Of a DNA stretch of 64,000 nt, positions 44,687 through 54,279 are shown in pieces (position 1 is the first letter of the stretch; the number at the start of each line of letters is the position of its first letter). The stretch is from positions 2,818,628-2,882,627 of the forward strand of contig NZ_CM001439.1 in assembly GCF_000244955.1 (NCBI RefSeq), given 5' to 3'. The position numbers were made by a program, and so were the translations under genes. Under the pieces are notes generated by a model. The model was not told the DNA's origin. It saw only the letters and a program-made list of their open reading frames with translations, and did not search any database. Source of the DNA: Saccharomonospora marina XMU15. GTDB taxonomy: Bacteria > Actinomycetota > Actinomycetes > Mycobacteriales > Pseudonocardiaceae.

Positions 44687-45436
44687 TCAGTGCAGGGTGC
44701 GGGAGATGGTGAGGGCGGCGGTACGTACGGCCGGAGCCACCCGGTCCAGCCGCATCCGGTTCGTCCAGCCGGAGATGGACACCGCCGCCACCGCCGCTGC
44801 GCCCGGGGAGCGTAACGGGCTCGCGACGCACACCACACCGACGCCGGATTCCTCGCGGTCGTAGGCGAGGCCGTCCTGGCGAACCCTGGCCAGTTGGCGC
44901 CGAAGCAGCCCGGGGGCGGTGATCGTGCGGCTGCTGATCCTCGCCAGCCCCGCCGCGATCACCGTGTCCACAACGGACTCGGGGGAGTGGGCGAGGATCG
45001 CCTTGCCCACGGCCGTGGCGTGAGCGGGGAACCGGCCGCCGACCCGCGAAGGCAGCGTCGGCGCGTCGGGCCCGCGCAGGATGTCGAGATAGACCACCTC
45101 GGTACCCTCCAGCACCGCCAGGTGCACGGTGTTGCGGGTGGCCTCGCGCAGATCGGCCAGGTAGGGCCGTGCCGCGTCCACCAGGCCACGCTGCCGCGTC
45201 GCGAGCTGCCCGATCTCGAACAGCTTCAGCCCCAGCCGCACACCGGCGCCGTCACGCTCGAGCAGCCCGCCCGCCAGCAGCTGCGTGGTGAGGCGGTGCA
45301 CGCTGGATTTCGACACGCCGGTCCTGCGGGACAGCTCCGACACGCCCAGCGCCTCGTCACCGGGCCGGAACGCGGTGAGCAGCGCGGTCAGCCGGGCCGC
45401 CGTCGATGCGGCGTGGTTCCGGTCAGCGGGACACAT
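44687..45436 (-). CDS. IclR-family transcriptional regulator
   Basis: 249 residues: an N-terminal winged helix ([20 protein letters not shown]) and an IclR effector domain ([38 protein letters not shown]). It is divergent from the acetaldehyde dehydrogenase-aldolase operon with only 41 bp between the starts, so it is its likely regulator. ATG 45436 (MCPADRNH) is the start; the frame upstream is a shadow of the next gene. Confidence 0.9.
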   Translation of the reverse strand: MCPADRNHAASTAARLTALLTAFRPGDEALGVSELSRRTGVSKSSVHRLTTQLLAGGLLERDGAGVRLGLKLFEIGQLATRQRGLVDAARPYLADLREATRNTVHLAVLEGTEVVYLDILRGPDAPTLPSRVGGRFPAHATAVGKAILAHSPESVVDTVIAAGLARISSRTITAPGLLRRQLARVRQDGLAYDREESGVGVVCVASPLRSPGAAAVAAVSISGWTNRMRLDRVAPAVRTAALTISRTLH

Positions 45437-45477
45437 ACGTTGATAATGCCGTACCGCGGGGAGCAGCGTCTTGCACC

Positions 45478-46395
45478 ATGAGCGAATCGGCAGCGGTGGC
45501 CGCCATCGTCGGCCCCGGCAACATCGGCACCGACCTGCTCGCCAAGCTGCGCCGCAGCGAGCGGATCGACGTGCGATACATGGTCGGCATCGACCCCGAC
45601 TCCGACGGGCTGCGCCGGGCACGCGAGCTGGGTGTCGAGGCGTCGGCGGAGGGCGTCGACTGGCTGCTGGCCCAGCGGGTGCGCCCCGACCTGGTGTTCG
45701 AGGCGACCTCGGCGAGAGCGCACCTGGCCGCCGCGCCACGCTACGCCGAGGCGGGCATCCAGGCGATCGACCTGACGCCCGCGGCCGTCGGGCCGTTCAC
45801 CTGCCCCGTGGTGAACCTGCCCGACCAACTCGACGCGCCGAACCTCAACCTGATCACCTGTGGTGGCCAGGCCACCATCCCGATGGTGCACGCGGTCAGC
45901 ACGATCACGCCGGTGCCCTACGCCGAGATCGTGGCGTCGGTGTCCTCGCGTTCGGCGGGTCCGGGCACCCGCGCCAACATCGACGAGTTCACCCAAACCA
46001 CCGCGCGCGGTCTCGAGATCGTCGGCGGCGCCGACAAGGGCAAGGCGATCATCATCATCAACCCGATGGAACCGCCGATGATCATGCGGGACACGGTGTT
46101 CTGCGCGATCGGCCCCGACGCCGACCGTGACGCCGTCGCCGAATCGGTGCACCGCATGGTCAGCGATGTACAGACCTACGTGCCCGGCTACCGGCTCACC
46201 GCCGACCCGCAGTTCGACGACCCGAGGCCGGAGTGGAACGGCATGGCGAGGGTCGCGGTGTTCCTGGAGGTCGAGGGCAACGGCGACTACCTGCCGCCCT
46301 ACGCGGGCAACCTGGACATCATCACCGCCGCGGCGGCCAAGGTCGGCGAGTTGCTCGCCGAGCGCATCGTGGAAAGCAGGGGAGTGCGGGCATGA
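45478..46395 (+). CDS. Acetaldehyde dehydrogenase (acylating)
   Basis: 305 residues of the DmpF/MhpF/BphJ/HsaG family: NAD motif [14 protein letters not shown], catalytic Cys128 in [11 protein letters not shown], and [17 protein letters not shown]. It converts the aldehyde released by the partner aldolase to acyl-CoA, with substrate channelling. The stop overlaps the aldolase ATG (ATGA at 46392). Together they are the last two steps of meta-cleavage pathways for aromatics or sterol rings. The preceding hydratase is not in this window. Confidence 0.94.
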   Translation: MSESAAVAAIVGPGNIGTDLLAKLRRSERIDVRYMVGIDPDSDGLRRARELGVEASAEGVDWLLAQRVRPDLVFEATSARAHLAAAPRYAEAGIQAIDLTPAAVGPFTCPVVNLPDQLDAPNLNLITCGGQATIPMVHAVSTITPVPYAEIVASVSSRSAGPGTRANIDEFTQTTARGLEIVGGADKGKAIIIINPMEPPMIMRDTVFCAIGPDADRDAVAESVHRMVSDVQTYVPGYRLTADPQFDDPRPEWNGMARVAVFLEVEGNGDYLPPYAGNLDIITAAAAKVGELLAERIVESRGVRA

Positions 46396-47411
46396 GCGAG
46401 CGGGTACGGCTGGTCGACACCACGCTGCGCGACGGCAGCCACGCGATGGCGCATCAGTTCACCGAGGCGAACGTGCGCGACACCGTGCGCGCGCTGGACA
46501 CCGCTGGGGTCTCCTTGATCGAGGTGACTCACGGCGACGGGCTGGGCGGGTCCACCTTCAACTACGGATTCTCCAAAGTGGACGAGCGGGTGCTGATCGC
46601 CGCGGCGGTCGAGGAGGCCAAGCGCGCCACGATCGCGGTGCTGCTGCTGCCGGGGCTGGGCACCGTCACCGACATGAAGGCCGCCGCCGACCTCGGCGCG
46701 GGTGCCGTGCGCATCGCCACCCACTGCACCGAGGCGGACGTGTCCATCCAGCACTTCGGAGAGGCACGCAAGCTCGGGCTGGAGACCGTGGGCTTCCTGA
46801 TGCTGGCGCACATGTCCACCCCGGAGGAGTTGGCCAAGCAGGCCCGCATCATGGTGGACGCCGGTTGCGAGTGCGTGTACGTGGTGGACTCGGCAGGAGC
46901 GCTGATCCTGGAGGACGCCTCCGACCGGGTGGCCGCGCTGGTCGCCGAGGTCGGCGGCAGCGCACAGGTCGGTTACCACGGGCACCAGAACCTCAGCTTC
47001 GGTGTCGCCAACTCCGTGCTGGCCTACCGCGCGGGAGCCAGGCAGATCGACGGCTCGCTTGCCGCTCTCGGTGCGGGCGCGGGCAACTCGCCCACCGAGG
47101 TACTGGCCGCGACCTTCGAGCGGCTCGGTGTGGAGACCGGTGTGGACAAGGACGTGCTGATGGCGGCCGCCGAGAACGTCGTCAAGCCCTACATCACCCG
47201 GCTTCCCGTCATGGACCGCTCGTCGATCGTGCAGGGGTTCGCCGGGGTCTACTCCAGCTTCCTGCTGCACGCCGAACGCGCGGAGCAGCGCTACGGGGTG
47301 CCCGCGCACGAGATCCTGTACGAGGTGGGCAGGCGCCGCTACGTGGGCGGGCAGGAAGACATGATCATCGACATCGCGCTGCGGCTGGCCGAGCGCGGCG
47401 CGGGCAAGTGA
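46392..47411 (+). CDS. 4-Hydroxy-2-oxovalerate aldolase
   Basis: 339 residues of the DmpG/BphI/HsaF family: [18 protein letters not shown] at the N terminus, metal ligands in YHGHQN, and [12 protein letters not shown]. It splits 4-hydroxy-2-oxoacids into pyruvate and an aldehyde that is passed to the dehydrogenase encoded just upstream. The stop is immediately next to the convergent TetR stop (TGA then TCA, no gap). Confidence 0.95.
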   Translation: MSERVRLVDTTLRDGSHAMAHQFTEANVRDTVRALDTAGVSLIEVTHGDGLGGSTFNYGFSKVDERVLIAAAVEEAKRATIAVLLLPGLGTVTDMKAAADLGAGAVRIATHCTEADVSIQHFGEARKLGLETVGFLMLAHMSTPEELAKQARIMVDAGCECVYVVDSAGALILEDASDRVAALVAEVGGSAQVGYHGHQNLSFGVANSVLAYRAGARQIDGSLAALGAGAGNSPTEVLAATFERLGVETGVDKDVLMAAAENVVKPYITRLPVMDRSSIVQGFAGVYSSFLLHAERAEQRYGVPAHEILYEVGRRRYVGGQEDMIIDIALRLAERGAGK

Positions 47412-48020
47412 TCAGGAGTGCAGCGCGTTCGCGCCGAGCACCAGACGCACGCAATGGGCGATGAGGCGTTGCCTGCTGACGTCGAGCGTGCCCGCGAGGT
47501 AGCCGATGAACAGGTTGGCGAGCCCACCCACCAGCGCCGTCGCGGTCATGGCGCGGTCACGCTCGTCGACCCGGTCGGACAGCTGCTCGCGCACCAGTTC
47601 GGCGAACATCGGCAGCCGCTGGCTGCCGTAGCGGCTCAGCGCGGGGTCGGCCAGCGGCGCGAGCAGCAGCACCCGGCCCTTGCGCGGGTCGTCCAGGATC
47701 AGTGTGACGAAGGCCGTGACCGCCGCCTCGGCGCGCTTGGCCGGTGTCGGCTCCGCCGAGGTGACCGCCTCCACGAGCGCACGGTGGGCCAGCGCGACCA
47801 CGTCGTCGTAGACGGCGAGGATGAACTCGTCGCGGTCGGCGAAGTTCTCGTAGAAATAGCGCTCGGTGAGCTTGGCCTGCCTGCACGCGGCCCGCACGCT
47901 GACCGCGCCGCTGTCACCGGTGCCGAGCAACTGGACCCCGACGTCGAGGAACCGTCGCCGCCGTGCCGCCTTGCGGTCCGCCAGCGTGGTGCCCGCCCAG
48001 GTTCGCTCCGTTCCCGACAT
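47412..48020 (-). CDS. TetR-family transcriptional regulator
   Basis: 202 residues. The N-terminal helix-turn-helix is GAVSVRAACRQAKLTERYFYENF; the C-terminal ligand domain is all helical. It is divergent from an MpaB-type oxygenase gene, with a TTGAC-type inverted repeat in the 57-bp gap, and probably controls the oxygenase and F420 oxidoreductase genes. The effector is unknown; sterol- or lipid-derived ligands are common in such loci. Confidence 0.9.
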   Translation of the reverse strand: MSGTERTWAGTTLADRKAARRRRFLDVGVQLLGTGDSGAVSVRAACRQAKLTERYFYENFADRDEFILAVYDDVVALAHRALVEAVTSAEPTPAKRAEAAVTAFVTLILDDPRKGRVLLLAPLADPALSRYGSQRLPMFAELVREQLSDRVDERDRAMTATALVGGLANLFIGYLAGTLDVSRQRLIAHCVRLVLGANALHS

Positions 48021-48041
48021 GCGCCCACCCTAGGCCAGACA

Positions 48042-48063
48042 ATTGACTACGGTCGTTGTCAAT
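48042..48063. promoter_or_regulatory. Putative TetR operator
   Basis: ATTGAC, ten bases, GTCAAT: a perfect 6-bp inverted repeat ending 14 bp before the oxygenase start and 22 bp from the TetR start. Its position suits repression of both genes. Confidence 0.65.
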
Positions 48064-48077
48064 CATAGCCTGAGCTC

Positions 48078-48998
48078 ATGACGACCGCCGAACCTCTCGG
48101 ACCCGACTCGCTGACCTGGCGCATCTTCGGTGACTGGCGTGGCCTGCTGATCGCGCTGTGGGCGGGCTCCATGCAGAACATGCACCCCGAACTCGGTGCG
48201 GGTGTGGAGCAGCATTCGAAGTTCTTCGACGAGCGCTGGCAGCGGTTGTACCGCTCGCTGTATCCCATCGGTGGCGTGATCTACGACGGGCCGCGCGCGC
48301 AGCGTACGGCCGTGCAGGTGCGCGGATACCACGACACCATCAAGGGAGTGGACTCGCGTGGCCGCCGCTACCACGCCCTGAACCCCGACACCTTCTACTG
48401 GGCACACGCCACCTTCTTCGTGAGCACACTGCTCATCGCGGAGCACTTCATGGGCGGGCTCACCGAAGCGCAGCGGCGCAAGCTGTTCGACGAGCACGTC
48501 CAGTGGTACCGGCTGTACGGCATGAGCATGCGTCCGGTGCCCAAGACCTGGGAGGACTTCCAGCGGTACTGGCACCACATGTGCACCGAGGTGCTCGAGG
48601 ACAACAAGGCCACCCGTGACGTGCTCGACATCTCCCGCATCGCCAAGCCACCGGTGCTGCGGCTGCTGCCCGACACACTGTGGAAACTGCTGCGTGTGCC
48701 GATCGCGAAGGGGTTCGTGTGGCTGACCGTCGGCATGTACGACCAGCCGGTGCGAGACCTGCTCGGCTACCGCTGGTCCAGCCGCGACGCCAGGCTGCAC
48801 CGGCTCGTCGGCCGCGCGATCAACGCCGCGTTCACCCTGGTGCCGTTCGAGCGGCGTTATCATCCCCGGGCCAGGGCGGGCTGGCGCCGCGCGTTCGGCA
48901 AGGACTCCGCCGACGCGCCACTGGTCGAGACCCCGGCCAGGAACCTGCCTCCCGTGCACGAACGGGACTGGCCGACGCATTACTCACCCGCCGTGTGA
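48078..48998 (+). CDS. MpaB-type oxygenase (DUF2236 family)
   Basis: 306 residues. The DUF2236 family (ER-bound oxygenase MpaB, related to latex-clearing protein) is marked by DWRGLLIALWAGSMQNMHPELGAG, YHALNPDTFYWAHATFF and the YRLYGMSMRPVPKTWEDF region. Members are thought to bind heme and cleave C=C bonds. His residues in HALNP and WAHAT are candidate ligands. It shares the TetR-controlled promoter and is followed 13 bp later by an F420-dependent oxidoreductase. Confidence 0.85.
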   Translation: MTTAEPLGPDSLTWRIFGDWRGLLIALWAGSMQNMHPELGAGVEQHSKFFDERWQRLYRSLYPIGGVIYDGPRAQRTAVQVRGYHDTIKGVDSRGRRYHALNPDTFYWAHATFFVSTLLIAEHFMGGLTEAQRRKLFDEHVQWYRLYGMSMRPVPKTWEDFQRYWHHMCTEVLEDNKATRDVLDISRIAKPPVLRLLPDTLWKLLRVPIAKGFVWLTVGMYDQPVRDLLGYRWSSRDARLHRLVGRAINAAFTLVPFERRYHPRARAGWRRAFGKDSADAPLVETPARNLPPVHERDWPTHYSPAV

Positions 48999-49011
48999 AG
49001 GGAAGGCAAGC

Positions 49012-50031
49012 GTGAAACTCGGCTACCACATCGGATACTGGTCCTCCGGCCCGCCGGAGGGCGCGGTCGAGGCCATCCGGACAGCGGAGGAGTTGGGCTT
49101 CGACTCGGTGTGGACGGCCGAGGGCTACGGCTCCGACGCGCTGACGCCGCTGGCCTGGTGGGGAGCGGCGACCTCCCGCATCAAGCTGGGCACCAACATC
49201 GTGCAGATGTCGGCACGCACCCCCACGGCCACCGCGATGGCGGCGATGACGCTGGACCATCTCAGCGGCGGCCGGTTCGTGCTCGGCCTCGGCGCGTCGG
49301 GGCCGCAGGTGGTGGAGGGCTGGTACGGCCAGCCCTATCCCAAGCCGCTGGCACGCACCCGCGAGTACGTCGAGATCGTGCGCAAGGTCGTGGCCAGGGA
49401 GCAACCCGTCACCCACGACGGCCGCTTCTACCAACTGCCGCTGCGGGACGGCACCGGGCTCGGCAAGCCGTTGAAGGCCACCGTGCATCCGCTGCGCAGG
49501 CACATCCCGATCTACCTCGCGGCGGAGGGGCCGAAGAACGTCGCGCTGTCGGCGGAGATCTGTGACGGCTGGCTGCCGCTGTTCTTCTCCCCCAGAAGCG
49601 ACGACTTCTACCGTGGTGCGCTGCGGGAGGGATTCGCCAGGCGCGGCGAGCAGCCCGCCGACTTCGAGGTCGCCGCCTCGGTGCCGGTGATCGTGCACGA
49701 CGACGTCGAGCAGGCCGCCGACCTCATCCGCCCGGCGCTGGCGCTCTACATCGGCGGCATGGGCGCGAAGACGATGAACTTCCACCACGACGTCTTCGCC
49801 AGGATGGGCTACCAGGACGTGGCGGACAAGGTCCAGGAGTTGTACCTGGGCGGGAACAAGGCCGAGGCCGCCGCCGCGATCCCCACCAGTCTGATCGAGG
49901 ACACCTCGCTGATCGGTCCGCCCGCCAAGATCCGCGAGGAGTTGGCGGCGTGGGAGGAGTCCGTGGTGACCACCCTGCTGCTACGCGGCGACGCCGCGAT
50001 GCTGCGCAAGGTCGCCGACGTCCTGTCCTGA
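49012..50031 (+). CDS. LLM-class F420-dependent oxidoreductase
   Basis: 339 residues of the luciferase-like monooxygenase family, F420 type: KLGYHIGYWSSGPPEGAVEA, LGTNIVQMSARTP, LDHLSGGRFVLGLGASGPQV and IPIYLAAEGPKNVALSAEI. It resembles Rv3520c of the mycobacterial sterol region. The GTG start has GGGAAGG upstream. It is probably co-transcribed with the MpaB-type oxygenase. The substrate is unknown. Confidence 0.9.
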   Translation: MKLGYHIGYWSSGPPEGAVEAIRTAEELGFDSVWTAEGYGSDALTPLAWWGAATSRIKLGTNIVQMSARTPTATAMAAMTLDHLSGGRFVLGLGASGPQVVEGWYGQPYPKPLARTREYVEIVRKVVAREQPVTHDGRFYQLPLRDGTGLGKPLKATVHPLRRHIPIYLAAEGPKNVALSAEICDGWLPLFFSPRSDDFYRGALREGFARRGEQPADFEVAASVPVIVHDDVEQAADLIRPALALYIGGMGAKTMNFHHDVFARMGYQDVADKVQELYLGGNKAEAAAAIPTSLIEDTSLIGPPAKIREELAAWEESVVTTLLLRGDAAMLRKVADVLS

Positions 50032-50115
50032 TCCGGTGCGCGCGGCGGGGTGGCTACCGCCGCGGGGGGAAGTAGTGCCACTATTCCCCCAATCGAACGA
50101 CCGCCGGGGAGGGCC

Positions 50116-51441
50116 ATGTCCACGCTGGGCACACGAACGCGGCTTGGCTACTCCCTCGGGTCGTTCGTCACCGGAGCCTTCGGCACCGTCCCCGGCCTGC
50201 TGCTGCTGCCGTACCTGACCGACACGATGGCGGTACCCGCGGCCGCGGCGGGGGCGATCGTGCTGCTGCCCAAGGCATGGGACGTGCTGTTCAACCCGAT
50301 CGCGGGCCGAATCTCCGACGCCGACCTGCTGCGCAAGGGCAGCAGGCGCCGCTCGGTACTCGCGGGCGGGCTCGCGCTGGCCTTGGCGTTCGCGGCGCTG
50401 TTCGCCCATCCCGGTTTCGGCAGCGTGGCCGCGGACGCGGCCTATGTGGTGCTGGCGTTCTTCCTCTGCGCCACCGCCTTCGCGTTCTTCCAGGTGCCGT
50501 TCAACGCGCTGCCTGCGGAACTGACCGAGGGCTACCACGAGCGCACCCGGCTCACCACCTGGCGCATCGCCGTGCTCGCGCTGGCGATCCTGGTCTCGGG
50601 CGCGGTCGCGCCTGCCATCGCCAGCGGAATCGGCGGTGTGGGTGGCTACCGTGCGATGGGCGGGTTCGTCGCCGTGCTGATCGTGGCAGGAACTCTCAGC
50701 GTCTACTTCGGCATCCGGCGCGCCCCCGTCGGCAGGCTGCGTGCGCCCACCCCCACCTGGCGGGCACTGCTGGCGACCATGCGGGCGTGGCGATCGTTTC
50801 GCTGGCTGCTCGCCGTCTACTTCGTGCAGGCGCTCGGTGTGGCCACGCTGCTGGCCGGGGTGAGCTACCTGGCCCGCTTCGTGCTCGGCGACGCCGACCT
50901 GCAGTCGTTGCTGTTCGCCGGGTTCGTCGCGCCCGCGCTGCTGGTGATGCCGGTGTGGGACCGGATAGGCCGCTCCGGCGGCAAACTCGCGGGCTTCCGC
51001 GTGGCCTCCGCCCTGTTCGCGGTGGCGCTGATCGGACTCGTGTTCGCCAGGGCACTGCCGATCGCCGCGGTGTTCGGCTTCGTCGCGATCGCGGGCATCG
51101 GCTACGCGGGTATCCAGGTCTTCCCGCTGGCCATCCTGCCCGACCTCATCACGGCCGAGGAAGAACGCACGGGCGCCACCAGGGCGGGCGTGACCGCCGG
51201 GGTATGGACGGCGGCGGAAACGCTCGGGCTGGCACTCGGCCCGGGCATGTTCGGCCTCGTGCTGGCCGCCGGGGGTTACGTATCGAGTTCGGAGGGCACG
51301 GTGACACAACCCGACAGCGCACTCACCGCGATCACGCTGGGCTTCTCGGCGTTGCCGGCGGTACTGATCGCGGCAGGCATCCCGTTGCTGCGGCGCAGCG
51401 TGCTCGAGGCCGAGCCACGCAAGGCCGAGGCGACGGCATGA
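50116..51441 (+). CDS. MFS/GPH-type transporter
   Basis: 441 residues with about 12 membrane helices. Features of the glycoside-pentoside-hexuronide symporter group are GTRTRLGYSLGSFVTGAFGT at the N terminus and DVLFNPIAGRISD between helices 2 and 3. ATG 50116 follows GGGGAGGG; the frame upstream is not coding. The stop overlaps the start of a PLP-dependent decarboxylase (ATGA), so transport and that enzyme are linked. The substrate is unknown; a metabolite of the decarboxylase is an obvious guess. Confidence 0.87.
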   Translation: MSTLGTRTRLGYSLGSFVTGAFGTVPGLLLLPYLTDTMAVPAAAAGAIVLLPKAWDVLFNPIAGRISDADLLRKGSRRRSVLAGGLALALAFAALFAHPGFGSVAADAAYVVLAFFLCATAFAFFQVPFNALPAELTEGYHERTRLTTWRIAVLALAILVSGAVAPAIASGIGGVGGYRAMGGFVAVLIVAGTLSVYFGIRRAPVGRLRAPTPTWRALLATMRAWRSFRWLLAVYFVQALGVATLLAGVSYLARFVLGDADLQSLLFAGFVAPALLVMPVWDRIGRSGGKLAGFRVASALFAVALIGLVFARALPIAAVFGFVAIAGIGYAGIQVFPLAILPDLITAEEERTGATRAGVTAGVWTAAETLGLALGPGMFGLVLAAGGYVSSSEGTVTQPDSALTAITLGFSALPAVLIAAGIPLLRRSVLEAEPRKAEATA

Positions 51442-51497
51442 CTCACGGTATGACTCACGGCAAGAGCGACGGCATGAACGGCGGCACGAACGGCGGC
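51438..51497. repeat. 12-bp repeats at the start of the PLP enzyme gene
   Basis: Five in-frame 12-base units beginning ATGACTCACGGT; the first two differ by one base and the others have diverged. They place in-frame ATGs at 51438, 51450 and 51474. Confidence 0.75.
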
Positions 51498-52928
51498 AAG
51501 AGTATCGACGACGTGCTCGCCGAACTGCGGGCGCTGCGGGAAACCGACCTGCCGACCCACGGCGGCCGCACGCTCGCCTACGTCTACGACAGCGGGCTGG
51601 CCGAGGTCGGCGAACTCGGCGAACGCGCACACGCGTTGGCGTCGTCGGCCAACGGGCTCGATCCGACCGCGTTTCCCAGCCTGCTGCGGATGGAGAACGA
51701 CCTCGTGGCCACGGCCGCGCGGCTGCTGGGCGGGGACGAACGTACCGTCGGCTCGGTCACCTCCGGCGGCACCGAGTCCTGCATGCTCGCGGTACTGGCC
51801 GCCCGCGAAGGCGCCAAGCAGCGCACGAGCACACCGAACATCGTGCTGCCCAGCACGGCGCACGCGGCGTTTCGCAAGGCCGCGCACCTGTTCGGGCTGC
51901 GGGCGGTACACGTCGCGGTGGACGAGAAGACCTTCCGTGCCGACCCGGCGGCGATGGCGGCCGCCATCGACGACGACACCGTGCTCGTCGTGGCGAGCGC
52001 CCCCTCCTACGCGCACGGCGTGGTGGACCCGATTCCGGACATCGCCGCCGAAGCGGCCCGACGGGGGGTGCGCATGCACGTCGACGCGTGCATCGGCGGC
52101 TGGGTGCTGCCGTACCTGCGCCGCCTCGGCGACGAGGTACCCCCGTTCGACCTCGCGGTGGAAGGGGTCACCAGCATCTCGGTGGACCTGCACAAATACG
52201 CCTACTGCCCCAAGGGCGCCTCCGTGCTGCTGCACGCCGACGCCCGACTGCGCGGCGGACACTACTTCGCCAGCGCCGACTGGCCCGGCTACACCATGCT
52301 CAACACCACGCTGCAGTCCACCCGTTCCGGCGGGCCGCTGGCCGCGGCATGGGCCGTGGTGCGCTATCTCGGCGACGACGGATACCTGCGGCTGGCACGC
52401 GACACCCGCACCGCGACCGAGCGGATCAGAACCGGCGTCGACGGCGTCGAGGGGCTGCGCGTGCTGGGCTCGCCCGACGCCACCCTGCTCGCCGTGACCA
52501 GCGAGGACGGCGCCGACTTCGACCTGTTCACCGTCGCCGACGAGATGGCGCTTCGAGGCTGGTACGTGCAGCCGCAGTTCGGCCACGGCTCCTCGCCGGT
52601 GAACCTGCACCTGACGATCACGGCCGCCAACCACGGCGACGAGGACGGCTTCCTCACCGACCTCGCCGACGCGGTGGCGGCGGCACGCGCGGCGGGTCCC
52701 GTGGTCGTGGCCGAGGAGATGCGGACCCTGATCGGCGCCATCGATGCGGACACGCTGACCGCCGAGCAGTTCGAGGGGCTGCTGCAGGCCGCGGGGCTCG
52801 ACGTCGCGGGCGGGCTTCCCGACCGCATGGCACAGGTCAACGCGCTGCTGCAGGCCGCGCCCGCCCGGCTGCGGGAGCGGGTGCTACTGGAGTTCCTCGG
52901 GCTGCTCTACCGCCCGCACCGCGGGTAG
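51438..52928 (+). CDS. PLP-dependent decarboxylase / S1P-lyase-like enzyme
   Basis: 496 residues of the fold-type I group II decarboxylase family: GSVTSGGTESCMLAVLAARE, HVDACIGGWVLPYLR and PLP lysine K253 in SVDLHKYAYCPKGAS. This K-Y-x-Y-x-P-K-G string is typical of sphingosine-1-phosphate-lyase-like and glutamate-decarboxylase-like enzymes. The N terminus is made of five 12-bp repeats (MTHG, MTHG, KSDG, MNGG, TNGG) containing three possible ATG starts. Translation is coupled to the MFS gene. Confidence 0.88.
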   Translation: MTHGMTHGKSDGMNGGTNGGKSIDDVLAELRALRETDLPTHGGRTLAYVYDSGLAEVGELGERAHALASSANGLDPTAFPSLLRMENDLVATAARLLGGDERTVGSVTSGGTESCMLAVLAAREGAKQRTSTPNIVLPSTAHAAFRKAAHLFGLRAVHVAVDEKTFRADPAAMAAAIDDDTVLVVASAPSYAHGVVDPIPDIAAEAARRGVRMHVDACIGGWVLPYLRRLGDEVPPFDLAVEGVTSISVDLHKYAYCPKGASVLLHADARLRGGHYFASADWPGYTMLNTTLQSTRSGGPLAAAWAVVRYLGDDGYLRLARDTRTATERIRTGVDGVEGLRVLGSPDATLLAVTSEDGADFDLFTVADEMALRGWYVQPQFGHGSSPVNLHLTITAANHGDEDGFLTDLADAVAAARAAGPVVVAEEMRTLIGAIDADTLTAEQFEGLLQAAGLDVAGGLPDRMAQVNALLQAAPARLRERVLLEFLGLLYRPHRG

Positions 52929-53025
52929 CCGCGCGGGACCGCTCACCGGTGGGTGCGTTGTGATGTTGGCGGCACATCCACCGGCCCGGCACGGGTCGGG
53001 CCGGGGCTGACGGCATGCTTGGCGC

Positions 53026-54279
53026 ATGCCTCAGGAGCAGCACTACCTCGCCGGGCTGGACCTCGCCGGGCGCAGGGTCGTCGTGGTCGGCGGCGGCAGC
53101 GTCGCGCAGCGCAGACTGCCTCGGCTGGTGCGCGCCGGTGCGGCCGTGGAGGTCGTCGCACCGCACACCACCGCATCGGTGAGCGCCATGGCCGACACGG
53201 GCGAGCTCACCTGGCACCGGCGCCGCTACGCCGAGGGTGACCTCGACGGCGCGTGGTATGCGATGGCCTGCACCGATGACGCCGCCGTGAACGCCGCCGT
53301 GTGCCAGGAGGCACAGCGGGCCAGGGTGTTCTGCGTGCGCGCCGACGCCGGTGTCGAAGGCAGCGCGGTCACCCCGGCCACGGGCGAGCACGACGGGCTG
53401 CTGCTCGGTGTCCTTTCCGGTGGGAACCCGCACCGCTCCTCGGCGGTGCGCGACGGCCTGCTCGACGCGCTGCGGACGCGCACCGTCGCCGATCCCGGCG
53501 AGGACGTCCGGCCGCAGGACGGCGGTTCGCGGGCGGGAGTGGCGCTGGTCGGCGGCGGGCCCGGTGACCCGGAACTGATCACCGTGCGCGGGCGCAGGCT
53601 GCTGGCCAGGGCCGATGTGGTGGTCGTCGACCGGCTCGCGCCGCGCGAACTGCTGGACGAGTTGCCGCCGCACGCGGAGGTGGTGGACGCCGCGAAGATC
53701 CCCTACGGCCGCGCGGCCAGCCAGGACGTCATCAACCGCGTGCTCGTCGAACGCGCGCAGGCGGGCAAGTTCGTGGTGCGGCTCAAAGGCGGCGACCCCT
53801 ACGTGTTCGGCCGCGGCTTCGAGGAGGTGCTGGCCTGCGCGCGGGCGGGCGTTCCCGTGACCGTCGTGCCCGGCATCACCAGTGCCTTCGCCGTCCCCGC
53901 CGTGGCCGACGTGCCGGTGACCCATCGCGGCGTGGCGCACGAGGTGGTGGTGGTGTCCGGCCACGTCCCACCAGGGCACGAGCAGAGTTTGGTGGACTGG
54001 GAAGCGCTCGGCAGGCTGCGAGGCACGGTCGTGCTGATGATGGGGGTCGAGCGCATCGAGTTGTTCGCCGACGCGCTGCTGTCGGCGGGCAGGGCAGCCG
54101 ACACACCGGTGGTGATGGTCGCCGACGGCACGATGCACACCCAGCGGGTGGTGCGCTCGACGCTGAGCCGGATCGCGGCCGACGCCGCCGACGCGGGCAT
54201 CCGGCCACCCGCGGTCACGGTGATCGGTCCGGTCGCGGGCCTGCTGGACGGCGATGGCAGCGGCCCACGAAACCGGTGA
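53026..54279 (+). CDS. cysG: Siroheme synthase: precorrin-2 dehydrogenase + uroporphyrinogen-III methyltransferase
   Basis: 417 residues. The N-terminal Rossmann domain (about 1-150) has RRVVVVGGGSVAQRRLPRL and makes sirohydrochlorin from precorrin-2. The C-terminal SUMT domain (about 165-410) has GGGPGDPELITVRG, the FVVRLKGGDPYVFGRG string and VPGITSAFAVPA. It resembles the fused CysG/CobA of actinobacteria (Rv2847c). Siroheme is needed by sulfite and nitrite reductases. The 3' end overlaps the convergent hydrolase gene by 65 bp. Confidence 0.93.
   Translation: MPQEQHYLAGLDLAGRRVVVVGGGSVAQRRLPRLVRAGAAVEVVAPHTTASVSAMADTGELTWHRRRYAEGDLDGAWYAMACTDDAAVNAAVCQEAQRARVFCVRADAGVEGSAVTPATGEHDGLLLGVLSGGNPHRSSAVRDGLLDALRTRTVADPGEDVRPQDGGSRAGVALVGGGPGDPELITVRGRRLLARADVVVVDRLAPRELLDELPPHAEVVDAAKIPYGRAASQDVINRVLVERAQAGKFVVRLKGGDPYVFGRGFEEVLACARAGVPVTVVPGITSAFAVPAVADVPVTHRGVAHEVVVVSGHVPPGHEQSLVDWEALGRLRGTVVLMMGVERIELFADALLSAGRAADTPVVMVADGTMHTQRVVRSTLSRIAADAADAGIRPPAVTVIGPVAGLLDGDGSGPRNR

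Noticed and set aside
46299-47309. Minus-strand frame opposite the aldolase gene
   Set aside because: His/Gly/Arg-rich shadow; the plus strand carries a full HsaF/DmpG-type aldolase.
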